From CAIWHR01 sp963836265 (GTDB lineage: Bacteria > Pseudomonadota > Gammaproteobacteria > Burkholderiales > Casimicrobiaceae), in assembly GCA_963836265.1 (NCBI GenBank), contig CAWIIO010000001.1, positions 248,001 to 312,000 on the forward strand: DNA of 64,000 nucleotides, read 5' to 3'. Positions within the stretch are counted from its first letter, which is position 1. Each line of letters opens with the position of its first letter. The position numbers and the translations under genes were made by a program. The notes under the pieces are model-generated. The model saw only the letters and a list, made by a program, of their open reading frames with translations, was not told the origin of the DNA and ran no database searches. Shown here one piece after another: positions 16,723-24,737 of the stretch.

Positions 16723-18516
16723 TCATCTGTCGCCGACCTGCAGGATGGCGAGAAATGCCTCCTGGGGGATTTCGACGCTGCCGACGGCCTTCATGCGCTT
16801 CTTGCCGGCCTTCTGTTTTTCGAGCAGCTTCTTCTTGCGTGTGACGTCGCCGCCATAGCATTTGGCCAGCACGTTCTTGCGCATTGCCTTGATGTTCTCG
16901 CGGGCGATGATCTGCGCGCCGATCGACGCCTGCACCGCGACGTCGAACATCTGCCGCGGGATCAGCTTGCGCATCTTGGCGGCGACCTCGCGGCCGCGGT
17001 AGAGCGCGACCGACCGGTGCACCATCACCGACAGCGCATCGACGCGCTCGCCGTTGATCAGGATGTCGAGCTTGACCACGTCGGCGGCGCGGAACTCGCG
17101 AAACTCGTAGTCGAGCGAAGCATAGCCGCGCGATACCGATTTCAGCTTGTCGAAGAAGTCCATCACCACTTCGGCGAGCGGCAGCTCGTAGGTCAGCATG
17201 ACCTGGCGGCCCAGGTATTGCATGTTCTTCTGCACGCCGCGCTTTTCCGTGCACAGCGTCAACACGGGGCCCACGTACTCCTGCGGCATCAGGATCGTCG
17301 CGGTGATGATCGGCTCGCGGATCTCCTCGACCCGGGAGGGATCGGGCAGCTTCGACGGGTTCTCGATCTCCTGCACGGTTCCGTCGCGCAGCAGCACCTG
17401 ATAGACGACCGTGGGCGCTGTCGTGATCAGGTCCATGTCGTATTCGCGCTCGAGGCGCTCCTGGACGATGTCCATGTGCAGCAGGCCCAGAAAGCCGCAG
17501 CGAAAACCGAAGCCCAATGCCTGCGAGATTTCCGGCTCGTAATGCAACGACGCGTCGTTCAGCTTGAGCTTGTCGAGGGCGTCGCGCAGCGCCTCGTACT
17601 GGTTCGACTCGACGGGGTACAGCCCCGCAAAGACCTGCGGCTTCACGTCCTTGAATCCCGGCAGCGGCGCAGCCGCGGGCCGCCCGGCCAGCGTCACGGT
17701 GTCGCCGACCTTTGCCGCGTGAATCTCCTTGATGCCGGCGACGACGAAACCAACCCCTCCGGCGGAGAGCTCCTCGCGGGCAACGGCCTTGGGCGTGAAC
17801 ACGCCGACTTGCTCGCAGTTGAACGTCGCGCCGGTCGCCATCAGCTGGATCTTGTCGCGGGGTTTGAGCGTCCCGTCCATGACGCGGACCAGCATCACGA
17901 CGCCGACGTAATTGTCGAACCACGAGTCAATGATGAGCGCCGAGAGCGCGGCGCCCGGACTCCCGGTTGGCGGTGGCACGCGCGCGATCACGGCTTCCAG
18001 CACGTCGTCCACGCCTTCGCCGGTCTTCGCGCTCACCGGGAGCGCATCGTGCGCCGGGATTCCGATGATGTCCTCGATCTCCTCGATCACGCGCTCCGGA
18101 TCGGCCGATGCGAGATCGATCTTGTTCAGGACCGGCACGACGGTCACTCCCTGCTCGATCGCCGTATAGCAGTTGGCGACGGTTTGCGCTTCGACCCCTT
18201 GCGACGCGTCGACGACGAGTAACGCTCCCTCGCAGGCTGCGAGCGAGCGCGACACTTCGTAGGCAAAGTCGACGTGGCCGGGGGTGTCGATCAGGTTCAA
18301 GCCATAGACCTGCCCGTCGCGCGCCCTGTAGGTGAGGGCCGCCGTCTGCGCCTTGATCGTGATCCCCCGCTCGCGCTCGAGGTCCATCGTGTCCAGCACC
18401 TGGGCTTCCATCTCCCGGTCGGCCAAGCCGCCACAACGCTGGATGAAGCGATCGGCCAGCGTCGACTTGCCATGGTCGATGTGGGCGATGATGGAAAAGT
18501 TGCGGATCAGTTCCAC
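16723..18516 (-). CDS. lepA: elongation factor 4 (LepA)
   Basis: Ribosome-associated GTPase of 597 residues, the standard length, involved in translation and 30S biogenesis. G1 AHIDHGKST, G2/G3 region RERGITIKAQT and DTPGHVDF, G4 NKID, then EF-G-like domains and the LepA-specific C-terminal domain ending near RKKKLLEKQKAGKKRMK. The GTG at 18516 is chosen because ELIRNFSIIAH follows directly; the frame continues upstream through a predicted terminator hairpin and into the glutaredoxin gene, which is not credible as coding. Heads the lepA-lepB-DUF4845-rnc-era run. Confidence 0.97.
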   Translation of the reverse strand: MELIRNFSIIAHIDHGKSTLADRFIQRCGGLADREMEAQVLDTMDLERERGITIKAQTAALTYRARDGQVYGLNLIDTPGHVDFAYEVSRSLAACEGALLVVDASQGVEAQTVANCYTAIEQGVTVVPVLNKIDLASADPERVIEEIEDIIGIPAHDALPVSAKTGEGVDDVLEAVIARVPPPTGSPGAALSALIIDSWFDNYVGVVMLVRVMDGTLKPRDKIQLMATGATFNCEQVGVFTPKAVAREELSAGGVGFVVAGIKEIHAAKVGDTVTLAGRPAAAPLPGFKDVKPQVFAGLYPVESNQYEALRDALDKLKLNDASLHYEPEISQALGFGFRCGFLGLLHMDIVQERLEREYDMDLITTAPTVVYQVLLRDGTVQEIENPSKLPDPSRVEEIREPIITATILMPQEYVGPVLTLCTEKRGVQKNMQYLGRQVMLTYELPLAEVVMDFFDKLKSVSRGYASLDYEFREFRAADVVKLDILINGERVDALSVMVHRSVALYRGREVAAKMRKLIPRQMFDVAVQASIGAQIIARENIKAMRKNVLAKCYGGDVTRKKKLLEKQKAGKKRMKAVGSVEIPQEAFLAILQVGDR

Positions 18517-18545
18517 TGGGGGGTCGGGTACGCGCAGCAAAACAA

Positions 18546-18567
18546 AGGGGCACCGGACAGTGCCCCT
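18546..18567 (-). terminator. Rho-independent terminator between glutaredoxin gene and lepA
   Basis: Eight-base perfect inverted repeat (AGGGGCAC / GTGCCCCT) with a six-base loop, followed on the - strand by a U-rich tail (TTTGTTTT in DNA). It lies in the 113-base gap after the glutaredoxin gene stop at 18630 and before the lepA start at 18516, so lepA should have its own transcript or depend on read-through. Confidence 0.75.
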
Positions 18568-18629
18568 CGGTGGCGTGTTGCCGTCGCAAAGGGTCTGAAT
18601 TCTAGCGGATTTCCGCCCGGAACGCGACC

Positions 18630-18890
18630 TCAGCCGCCAAGCGCCCCTTCGACCCGAGCCCGATCCAGACGATACTGGCACAGGAGGGTGTCCGATTGCG
18701 GGGCACCGGCAAACAGGACCGGTACCCGGTCTCCCCAGGCGGATTCCAGCAACGCGTTCCCGGGGGCGTCGACGTCGATGATTTCGAGCGTGGCACCATG
18801 TGCCGCCGCGAGCGGTTGCACGGCCGCCCGCATTTCCTCGCAGAGGTGGCAATAGGCGCGCACCAGCAAGGTCAGGGTTCTCATCGCCAT
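18630..18890 (-). CDS. glutaredoxin-family protein (DUF836-like)
   Basis: 86-residue thioredoxin-fold protein with a CxxC redox site (YCHLCEEM, residues about 14-17) and a cis-Pro loop in RVPVLFAG. Short glutaredoxin-like proteins of this kind regularly sit between degP/mucD and lepA in betaproteobacteria. Substrate unknown. The adjacent ATG codons at 18890 and 18884 both give plausible starts. It is on the same strand as lepA but a terminator separates them; upstream it is cut off from degP by a gene on the opposite strand. Confidence 0.85.
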   Translation of the reverse strand: MAMRTLTLLVRAYCHLCEEMRAAVQPLAAAHGATLEIIDVDAPGNALLESAWGDRVPVLFAGAPQSDTLLCQYRLDRARVEGALGG

Positions 18891-19081
18891 GGCCTCGCTC
18901 GACCTCCGCCCGTGGTAACGGCAGCCGGCGGATTGCTAAACCGATCGGACGGCGCCATCATGACAATCGGGACTGCCGCTCAGCGCTTCGCAGCAGGTTC
19001 GCGAGCGATGTCCGGCGGGTCCGGTCGGCGGCCACGACCAGGCGGATCGTCGGACCCGCATCGCTCGCCGGGGAGAATGCC

Positions 19082-19459
19082 ATGCTGAAGAAGATCGCCG
19101 TCGCGTTCGGCATCATTCTGGTCGCAGGCGGTGTGCTTGGATTCGTTCCCGCCTTCGTCACGGACGGACGGCTCCTGGGCCTGTTCGAAATCAATAGCTC
19201 GCACAACTTGGTGCACCTCGTCACCGGGATTCTCGCCATCGTCGCGGGCGTGATCAGCGAACGGGTGGCGCGGGCGTTCTTTCGGCTATTCGGCGTGATC
19301 TACGCGCTGTTCGCAGCGCTCGGCGTTTACTCCGGCGGGCAGCCGCTGCTGGGGCTCGTCGCGAACAACGCTGCCGATGTGGGCCTCCATGCGGCTATCG
19401 CGCTCGTCGCGATTTACGTGGGCTTTGCGATGAAACGTTCGACGCGGGCAACGGACTAG
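19082..19459 (+). CDS. DUF4383 domain-containing membrane protein
   Basis: 125-residue membrane protein with four predicted helices and the DUF4383 pattern: FGIILVAGGVLGFVP, then INSSHNLVHLVTGILAI, a third helix FRLFGVIYALFAALGVY, and a final helix after NAADVGLHAAIAL. Function unknown. The ATG at 19082 starts the conserved sequence; upstream in-frame sequence is basic and not conserved in character. It is transcribed against its neighbours, in the middle of the otherwise conserved degP / glutaredoxin / lepA order, and converges on degP. Confidence 0.82.
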   Translation: MLKKIAVAFGIILVAGGVLGFVPAFVTDGRLLGLFEINSSHNLVHLVTGILAIVAGVISERVARAFFRLFGVIYALFAALGVYSGGQPLLGLVANNAADVGLHAAIALVAIYVGFAMKRSTRATD

Positions 19460-19490
19460 GTCCTGTTCACAGCGTTCCCTGTATGACGCG

Positions 19491-19574
19491 CGGCCTCCGC
19501 GCCATTCGCGCGTGCTCGTTGCGTCTCGGCGTCGGCCGCCACCCGCGCTCGCAGACGCGCCCTTCGTGCCTTGG
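19491..19574. repeat. dispersed repeat, copy A (about 84 bp)
   Basis: Aligns without gaps to 43538-43621. The first 11 bases are identical (CGGCCTCCGCG). A 30-base centre is only about half matching. It is followed by a conserved arm with an identical 20-mer (CGGCCGCCACCCGCGCTCGC) and a further arm with CCCTTCG and GCCTTGG in common. It lies between the convergent DUF4383 and degP genes. Confidence 0.7.
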
Positions 19575-19653
19575 GTCGCTGCGCTCGCCCGCCGCCCACA
19601 CCGCGGCCACCGCTCCTTCCTCGCTGTCCGCCGCGCCGCGCCGTCGGCCGCGC

Positions 19654-21102
19654 TCACTCGCCATTCAGCTTGAGCGACGAATAGAACTCCTGGTCGCCGC
19701 GTTTCAGCCGCAGCGTGACCGCCGCGCCTTTTTCGAGCTTCGACAGCATCGCGTTCACCTGCTCGGCGCCTTTCGCCTCGGCCGTCTGTCCGCGGCTGAC
19801 GATCGCGAGGATGACATCACCTGGCTGCACGTTGCCGTGCACCGAGCCGACGATGTCCTCGATTCCCACGCCGTTCTTGATCTCCAGTTCCTTCTTCTGC
19901 TCGTCGGTGAGGTCGACTAACACAAAGCCGATCCGGTTGGGCTTCGCCTTTTCCTTCGGCGGGGGAGTGCCGCGGCGAGCCGTCGGGGTCGACCCGTCGT
20001 CCTTGATTTCCGCGATGGTGACGGCCACGTCACGCTGCGCGCCTTTGCGCCAGACCGTCAATGTGACTTTGGTGCCCGGCTTGATCGCCGTGACGATCCG
20101 CGGCAACTCGGTCGACGTGTGCACTTCGCGCCCATCCGCCTTGATGATGATGTCTCCGGTCTCGATCCCCGCCTTCTCCGCGGGTCCGCCCTTTTCCACC
20201 GAGTTGACGAGCGCGCCACCGGGCTTGGGCAGCCCGAAAGCGTCGGCAGTCTCCTTGGTGACTTCCTGGATCTGGACGCCGATCTTGCCTCGCGTGACCT
20301 TGCCCTTTTCCTTGATCTGGTTGGCGGCGTTCATCGCGATGTCGATGGGCACCGCGAACGACAGCCCCATGAATCCGCCCGTGCGCGAGAAGATGAGCGA
20401 ATTGATGCCGACGACTTCTCCTTTGAGGTTGAACAGCGGGCCGCCGGAGTTGCCGGGGTTGACCGCGGCATCGGTCTGGATGTAGGGAACGAGAATTTCC
20501 TGCGGCAGGTCGCGTCCCTTGCCGCTGACGATGCCGGCCGTCATCGTGTTCTCGAGACCGAACGGCTTGCCGATCGCAACCACCCATTCGCCGACCTTGA
20601 GCTTCTCGGGATCGCCGATCGTGACCTTCGGCAGATCCTTCGCGTCGATCTTGAGGAGCGCCACGTCGGTACGCTTGTCGAGACCGATCACCTTGGCCTT
20701 GAACTCGCGCCGGTCGTAGAGCTTGACGTTGACCTCGTCCGCGCCGTCGACCACGTGGGCGTTGGTGACGATGTAGCCGTCGCTCGCGATGATGAAGCCC
20801 GAGCCCTGCGACAGCTGCTCGAAATCGCGCTCCGGCATGCCGTGCCGCGGGATCTGGCCGCCGAAGCGGCGGAAGAATTCATAGAACGGATCGTCCTCCG
20901 ACAAGTCGGGCAAACGCGACCGCTTGATCTTTTGCGTGACGTCGATGCTGACGACGGTGGCGCCGTACTTTTCGTAGAGATCCGTGAAGTCCGGCAACGC
21001 TGCGGCACGGCCCTGGGCGAACGCGGGACCCGCCGCTGTGGCAAGGAGGGCATACGCCGCGCAGAGCACGGCGGCAGCGTGGTAGCGGTTGCGAATTGTC
21101 AT
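19654..21102 (-). CDS. degP: periplasmic serine protease DegP/MucD (HtrA family)
   Basis: Periplasmic protease/chaperone of 482 residues that degrades misfolded envelope proteins. A Sec signal peptide (about 1-29, cleavage after AFA) is followed by a trypsin-like domain with triad His116 (TNAHVV), Asp146 (TDVALL) and Ser219 (GNSGGP), and two PDZ domains (about 290-375 and 400-480). The ATG at 21102 is chosen because the signal peptide begins there. It follows rseB by 52 bases at the 3' end of the rpoE-rseA-rseB set, the usual sigma-E stress arrangement, so sigma-E control is expected, although no clear sigma-E promoter was found. Confidence 0.95.
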   Translation of the reverse strand: MTIRNRYHAAAVLCAAYALLATAAGPAFAQGRAAALPDFTDLYEKYGATVVSIDVTQKIKRSRLPDLSEDDPFYEFFRRFGGQIPRHGMPERDFEQLSQGSGFIIASDGYIVTNAHVVDGADEVNVKLYDRREFKAKVIGLDKRTDVALLKIDAKDLPKVTIGDPEKLKVGEWVVAIGKPFGLENTMTAGIVSGKGRDLPQEILVPYIQTDAAVNPGNSGGPLFNLKGEVVGINSLIFSRTGGFMGLSFAVPIDIAMNAANQIKEKGKVTRGKIGVQIQEVTKETADAFGLPKPGGALVNSVEKGGPAEKAGIETGDIIIKADGREVHTSTELPRIVTAIKPGTKVTLTVWRKGAQRDVAVTIAEIKDDGSTPTARRGTPPPKEKAKPNRIGFVLVDLTDEQKKELEIKNGVGIEDIVGSVHGNVQPGDVILAIVSRGQTAEAKGAEQVNAMLSKLEKGAAVTLRLKRGDQEFYSSLKLNGE

Positions 21103-21154
21103 TGGTTTTGAACCTTGATCGGAACAGACGGGCAACGGACAGCGGATCGGCGCG

Positions 21155-22156
21155 CTAGCGCCGAGCGACCGAATAGGCGATCTGGCGGATCGTCGCCCCG
21201 GGCGCCTCGCCGAGGACGGTGACGGTGTAATCGTCGAGTTGCCGCACGTAGACGGTGACGCCGCCCTGGTGCATGAGCCCCGTCGGGTGCACCGCGCCCC
21301 CCGACGGCTCGATGAAGACCGAGACCGCGACCAGGCCGTCGGAATAGATGAGGTGCGCGACCGGTGCCCGTTTGCCGCGCAGGTGGCGGTAGCCCTCGAC
21401 GATCCGCGAGAAGCCCGGCGGCACGCGGTCCACGGTCCACCCGGTGTCGGCATGCTGGCCCTCGCCCGCGCCGCCTTCGCGCACCCGCCATTCCGGCGGC
21501 GCCGCCGCGAACGAGGGCTTGACCATGTCGCGGTCGATTTTCGCGCCGATCACGACGTCGGTGAACGCGAACTGCTCGATCGGCTCGCTTTTTTCGTCCT
21601 GGATTCGCGCCTTGACGAGGAGGCCGCTCGCCGTGTCGACCCAGAACTTGTGTCCGTACCGCAGGCCGTCCTTCGGCTCGAACACCCAAGCTTGCACGTC
21701 GAGGCCCGCGACCCGACTCGCCTCCGCCTTGCGCAGATCGTAGAACTCGGCCAGCGACTTCATTTGCTGCGCCGACAGCGATGGAAACGCGTTGCGAAAC
21801 GTTTGCGGCTCGATTCGGACCAGCTTTGCGTCCGGGTAGTAGCAACGGACTTCGCCCTGGCTGCGGATCACTTCACGCGCCGGGCCCTCGAGGTTGACGA
21901 GCTTCTCGTACTCCACGCCCGCGTCATTCCAGTGAACGATCCGCGAGGTCTCGACGCGCCCGCCGTGCTGATAGACGATGGTGCCGACGTAGTTGAGCGC
22001 GCGGGCCGCCGTCGCGGCCCGGGCGAGCCAGTCCCCGGGGTCGTCCGCGACCGCCGGCGATGCGAAAATCAGCGATGCGAATGCGAGCGCGGCGAGCGCG
22101 GCACCCCCGTGCAGGGGCCGATCGGGCGCCTGCGACAGGTCGGCAGCACCGATCAT
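21155..22156 (-). CDS. rseB: sigma-E factor regulatory protein RseB/MucB
   Basis: Periplasmic protein of 333 residues that binds RseA and shields it from regulated proteolysis. An N-terminal signal peptide (about 17-37, ending ASPAVA) precedes the MucB/RseB N-terminal lipid-binding-like domain (LNYVGTIVYQHGG, REVIRSQGEVRCYYPD) and the smaller C-terminal domain ending in TVLGEAPGATIRQIA. The ATG at 22156 is the first giving a proper signal peptide. Lies directly after rseA on the same strand, 25 bases apart. Confidence 0.93.
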   Translation of the reverse strand: MIGAADLSQAPDRPLHGGAALAALAFASLIFASPAVADDPGDWLARAATAARALNYVGTIVYQHGGRVETSRIVHWNDAGVEYEKLVNLEGPAREVIRSQGEVRCYYPDAKLVRIEPQTFRNAFPSLSAQQMKSLAEFYDLRKAEASRVAGLDVQAWVFEPKDGLRYGHKFWVDTASGLLVKARIQDEKSEPIEQFAFTDVVIGAKIDRDMVKPSFAAAPPEWRVREGGAGEGQHADTGWTVDRVPPGFSRIVEGYRHLRGKRAPVAHLIYSDGLVAVSVFIEPSGGAVHPTGLMHQGGVTVYVRQLDDYTVTVLGEAPGATIRQIAYSVARR

Positions 22157-22181
22157 CGAGCCCTCGTCGCGCGCGCGGAAA

Positions 22182-22685
22182 TCACGGCCGCGGGTCGGAG
22201 ATCGAGACCGAGACTGCACGCAAGTTCGGATCGACCCCTTGGATTTGCACAGTCGGCGAGTATTCCTGGTGGGCGAGCCAATAGTCGGCGGGCACCGCCG
22301 GCGGGCGCACCTGCGCGGCGCGCACGGCGCCGGCCTCGCGCGCCTTGGCGAGCGCCACAGCCGGGACCTCGAGCGTGGAGACAGCCACCCAGCCGACGAC
22401 GGCGACGGCGGCGAGCGTCGCTGCGGCCGCCCAGGCGACCGGGAGCGTGTTTGCGCGCCGCGATCGCGGCGCGAACACCGTCGGTTCGGCCGCCAGCCGC
22501 GCCGAGAACCGCTGGGCAAATCCCGGCGCATACACGCCGGAACCGCGCAGCGCGTCGCCGATGACGTGGTAGCACACCCACGTCGTCACGCCGTCGGGAC
22601 GATTGAGCCGGCTGCAGACCGATTCGACCTCGCCGTCCAGGAGCTCGCCGTCCATCAGCCGCGAGAGTTCCTCACCCATCACCAT
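22182..22685 (-). CDS. rseA: anti-sigma-E factor RseA
   Basis: 167-residue single-pass inner-membrane protein that sequesters RpoE on its cytoplasmic side. The N-terminal anti-sigma domain carries the RseA signature (EELSRLMDGEL, TTWVCYHVIGDALRG). One transmembrane helix lies at about 81-103, followed by a short periplasmic tail. Two starts are possible: ATG at 22685, or ATG at 22679, which abuts the rpoE stop as TGATG and gives the common MGEELS N-terminus. The second is at least as likely. Confidence 0.92.
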   Translation of the reverse strand: MVMGEELSRLMDGELLDGEVESVCSRLNRPDGVTTWVCYHVIGDALRGSGVYAPGFAQRFSARLAAEPTVFAPRSRRANTLPVAWAAAATLAAVAVVGWVAVSTLEVPAVALAKAREAGAVRAAQVRPPAVPADYWLAHQEYSPTVQIQGVDPNLRAVSVSISDPRP

Positions 22686-23278
22686 CTCCGGTTATCTTCG
22701 GTCCCCAGCAACGGCCGCAATTCCGTTGCGATCGCTTCCCGCGCCCGGAAGATCCGGGAGCGCACCGTGCCAATCGGACAGTTCATCACGCTGGCAATTT
22801 CCTCGTAGCTCAAACCCTCGATCTCGCGTAGCGTGATCGCCGTTCGCAAATCCTCGGGCAGCGCGTCCATCGCCCGGTTGACGACAGCCGCAATCTGCTT
22901 GCCGTGCAACTCGCTCTCCGGCGTATTCGCGTCGCGCAGCTGATCGGCCTCCTCGAAACTCTCCGCTTCCTCGTTGTCGAAACCCGTCGACGTCGGCGCC
23001 CGCCGGCCCATCGCCACCAGATAGTTCTTCGCGGTGTTGATCGCGATCCGGTAGAGCCACGTGTAGAACGCGCTGTCGCCACGGAAGCTTGGCAGCGCCC
23101 GGTACGCCTTGATGAAGGCTTCCTGCGTCACGTCCTCGACCTCCGCCGGGTCGCGTACCAGCCGCGACAACAGACGCGAGAGCTTGCGCTGGTACTTGAG
23201 GACCAGCAGCTCGTAGGCCCGCTTGTCGCCACGCTGCGCGCGCTCCACGAGCTGCTGATCGACCTCGCGATCACCCAT
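22679..23278 (-). CDS. rpoE: RNA polymerase sigma factor RpoE (sigma-24/AlgU)
   Basis: ECF sigma factor of 199 residues for envelope-stress genes. Region 2 spans about 22-95 (LVLKYQRKLSRL, VEDVTQEAFIKAYR, FYTWLYRIAINTAKN) and region 4 about 130-185 (LPEDLRTAITLREIEGLSYEEIA, PIGTVRSRIFRARE). The linker between them is long and acidic (FDNEEAESFEEADQ). It heads the rseA-rseB-degP operon. The 151-base gap upstream was checked for the usual autoregulatory sigma-E promoter and nothing convincing was seen. Confidence 0.97.
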   Translation of the reverse strand: MGDREVDQQLVERAQRGDKRAYELLVLKYQRKLSRLLSRLVRDPAEVEDVTQEAFIKAYRALPSFRGDSAFYTWLYRIAINTAKNYLVAMGRRAPTSTGFDNEEAESFEEADQLRDANTPESELHGKQIAAVVNRAMDALPEDLRTAITLREIEGLSYEEIASVMNCPIGTVRSRIFRAREAIATELRPLLGTEDNRRW

Positions 23279-23429
23279 CCAATCCCTGATCGATTGTTGT
23301 TATCCCCGCCGAAAAGCGAGTGCGGCAGCCGGTTTTGGCCCTGAACATCCCGATCCCCGTTGTGTGCCTCTTCGGGACTTCAGGCGCGGTGCACGCTTGC
23401 ATGGAAAGACCGTTCGTTCGCCGGTAAGT

Positions 23430-24542
23430 TCACAGGGACGCGTGGTTATTCGGCTGCATCGTGCCACTCACGATCGACCCTTGCGCCTTGTCCAGTACAA
23501 GCACCGGGCGGACGCATCCCGTCACGATTCCGCGGTGGTTTCGAATCAGCGGTTCGCGCCACTGCAAAAGGGCCGCGCGGTTCTCCTCATCGATGAGGCC
23601 CAGCGCCTCCAGCGTGGCGACCGTCGCCGGGTGAAGGCCGCGCTTCGCGCCGTCGACGACCTTCACGGCTATCCCCAGCCCCCTGCTCCGCACGCCGATC
23701 GCCTGCACGCCTTCGGCACCGATCTTGGCGACCCAGTCGCGACGGCCGGCGCGCATCAGGGCGAGGTCGTTGCGGTTTTCGCCGGACACCATCTCCGGAT
23801 GCGCGCTCATCGCCGCGGCGAGAACCGCCGGCGCACGGCCGTACTCCGGATCGTCGCCGTCCGCGGCGAGCCGCGCAAAACCGAGCGCGAGGCGCGCGAG
23901 CGGCACCGCATAGTTCGGCGCCGAGCATCCGTCGATGCCCGCGACCAGCTCCGACTCCGGGGTAGCCAGGAAGTGGGCCACGGCGCGGCGTATCGCCTGC
24001 TGCAGCGGATGGTCGAATGCGAGGTAGCTTTCCTTCGGCAGCCCGCGCTGGCTGCAGTACGCGAGCATGCCGCTGTGCTTGCCGCTGCAGTTGTGCGCGA
24101 GCGGCGAGTACGGCGGCGGAGGCGGAACCTCGCCGCGCGCATCGAAATAGCCGGGCGCGTGCGTCCCGCATTGCAGATCGGCAGCGGTATTGCCCGCTTT
24201 CGCGAGCATGTCGGCAACCGCATCGACATGTCGCGGCTCGCCCGAGTGACTTGCGCAAAGCAGCGCCACCTGCGCCTGCGTGTAGCGGAAGCGCTCGACG
24301 CCGCCCCCGGCGACGAACGGCATCGCCTGGAATGGCTTGAGCGCGCTGCGCGTGGTGGTGACGAAGCGCGGGTCGCCCGCCGAGTAGAGCAGGCGCCCAT
24401 CGCGATCGACGACTGCAACCGAACCGTAGTGGATCGCATCGGTGGCGTCGCCGCGAGTCACCACGGCGAGCGGAACGTGAGCTGGCGCCGCATGCGCGGT
24501 CGCCGCCTCGCGATGCCGTGGCGCGGCGGTATCGTTGGGCAT
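23430..24542 (-). CDS. asparaginase (Rhizobium-type, PF06089)
   Basis: 370 residues of the thermolabile R. etli-type asparaginase family, unrelated to the E. coli enzymes and structurally a serine-beta-lactamase-like fold. Family segments visible: RSALKPFQAMP with a Ser-x-x-Lys, CASHSGEPRHVD, HNCSGKHSGMLAYC and GIDGCSAPNYAVPL. The predicted reaction is L-asparagine to aspartate and ammonia. The N-terminal 20 residues are low-complexity and may mean a later start, near VPLAVVTRG. It stands alone between rpoE and prpE on the - strand, with 195 bases to prpE. Confidence 0.88.
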   Translation of the reverse strand: MPNDTAAPRHREAATAHAAPAHVPLAVVTRGDATDAIHYGSVAVVDRDGRLLYSAGDPRFVTTTRSALKPFQAMPFVAGGGVERFRYTQAQVALLCASHSGEPRHVDAVADMLAKAGNTAADLQCGTHAPGYFDARGEVPPPPPYSPLAHNCSGKHSGMLAYCSQRGLPKESYLAFDHPLQQAIRRAVAHFLATPESELVAGIDGCSAPNYAVPLARLALGFARLAADGDDPEYGRAPAVLAAAMSAHPEMVSGENRNDLALMRAGRRDWVAKIGAEGVQAIGVRSRGLGIAVKVVDGAKRGLHPATVATLEALGLIDEENRAALLQWREPLIRNHRGIVTGCVRPVLVLDKAQGSIVSGTMQPNNHASL

Positions 24543-24737
24543 GAGCGGGTGGGGACCAAAGGCTTATTATCGCCCAACGCCGCGCTTGTCCCCGGAATTG
24601 TCGCCGCGGCGTTTGCGGTCCGCGGCCGACGCGGCCGGGCCGAAAAAGGGCGGCGGGACTGCCTCGCGGCCCCGGATCGGCGCTTGCGCAGCGTCCAGCG
24701 TCGATGCGGCGCTTCGCAGCGGCCCGTGCCGCCCGGG

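Noticed and set aside
18517..18852. N-terminal extension of lepA through an open upstream frame
   Set aside because: It runs through a terminator hairpin and the glutaredoxin gene. LepA begins with ELIRNFSIIAH right after the GTG at 18516.
23279..23429. sigma-E autoregulatory promoter upstream of rpoE
   Set aside because: No convincing GAACTT-type -35 with a matching -10 at proper spacing could be found on the - strand.
24543..24600. GATAAT box upstream of the asparaginase gene as a promoter
   Set aside because: The -10-like sequence lacks any acceptable -35 at 16-18 bases and is too close to the start codon to be sure.
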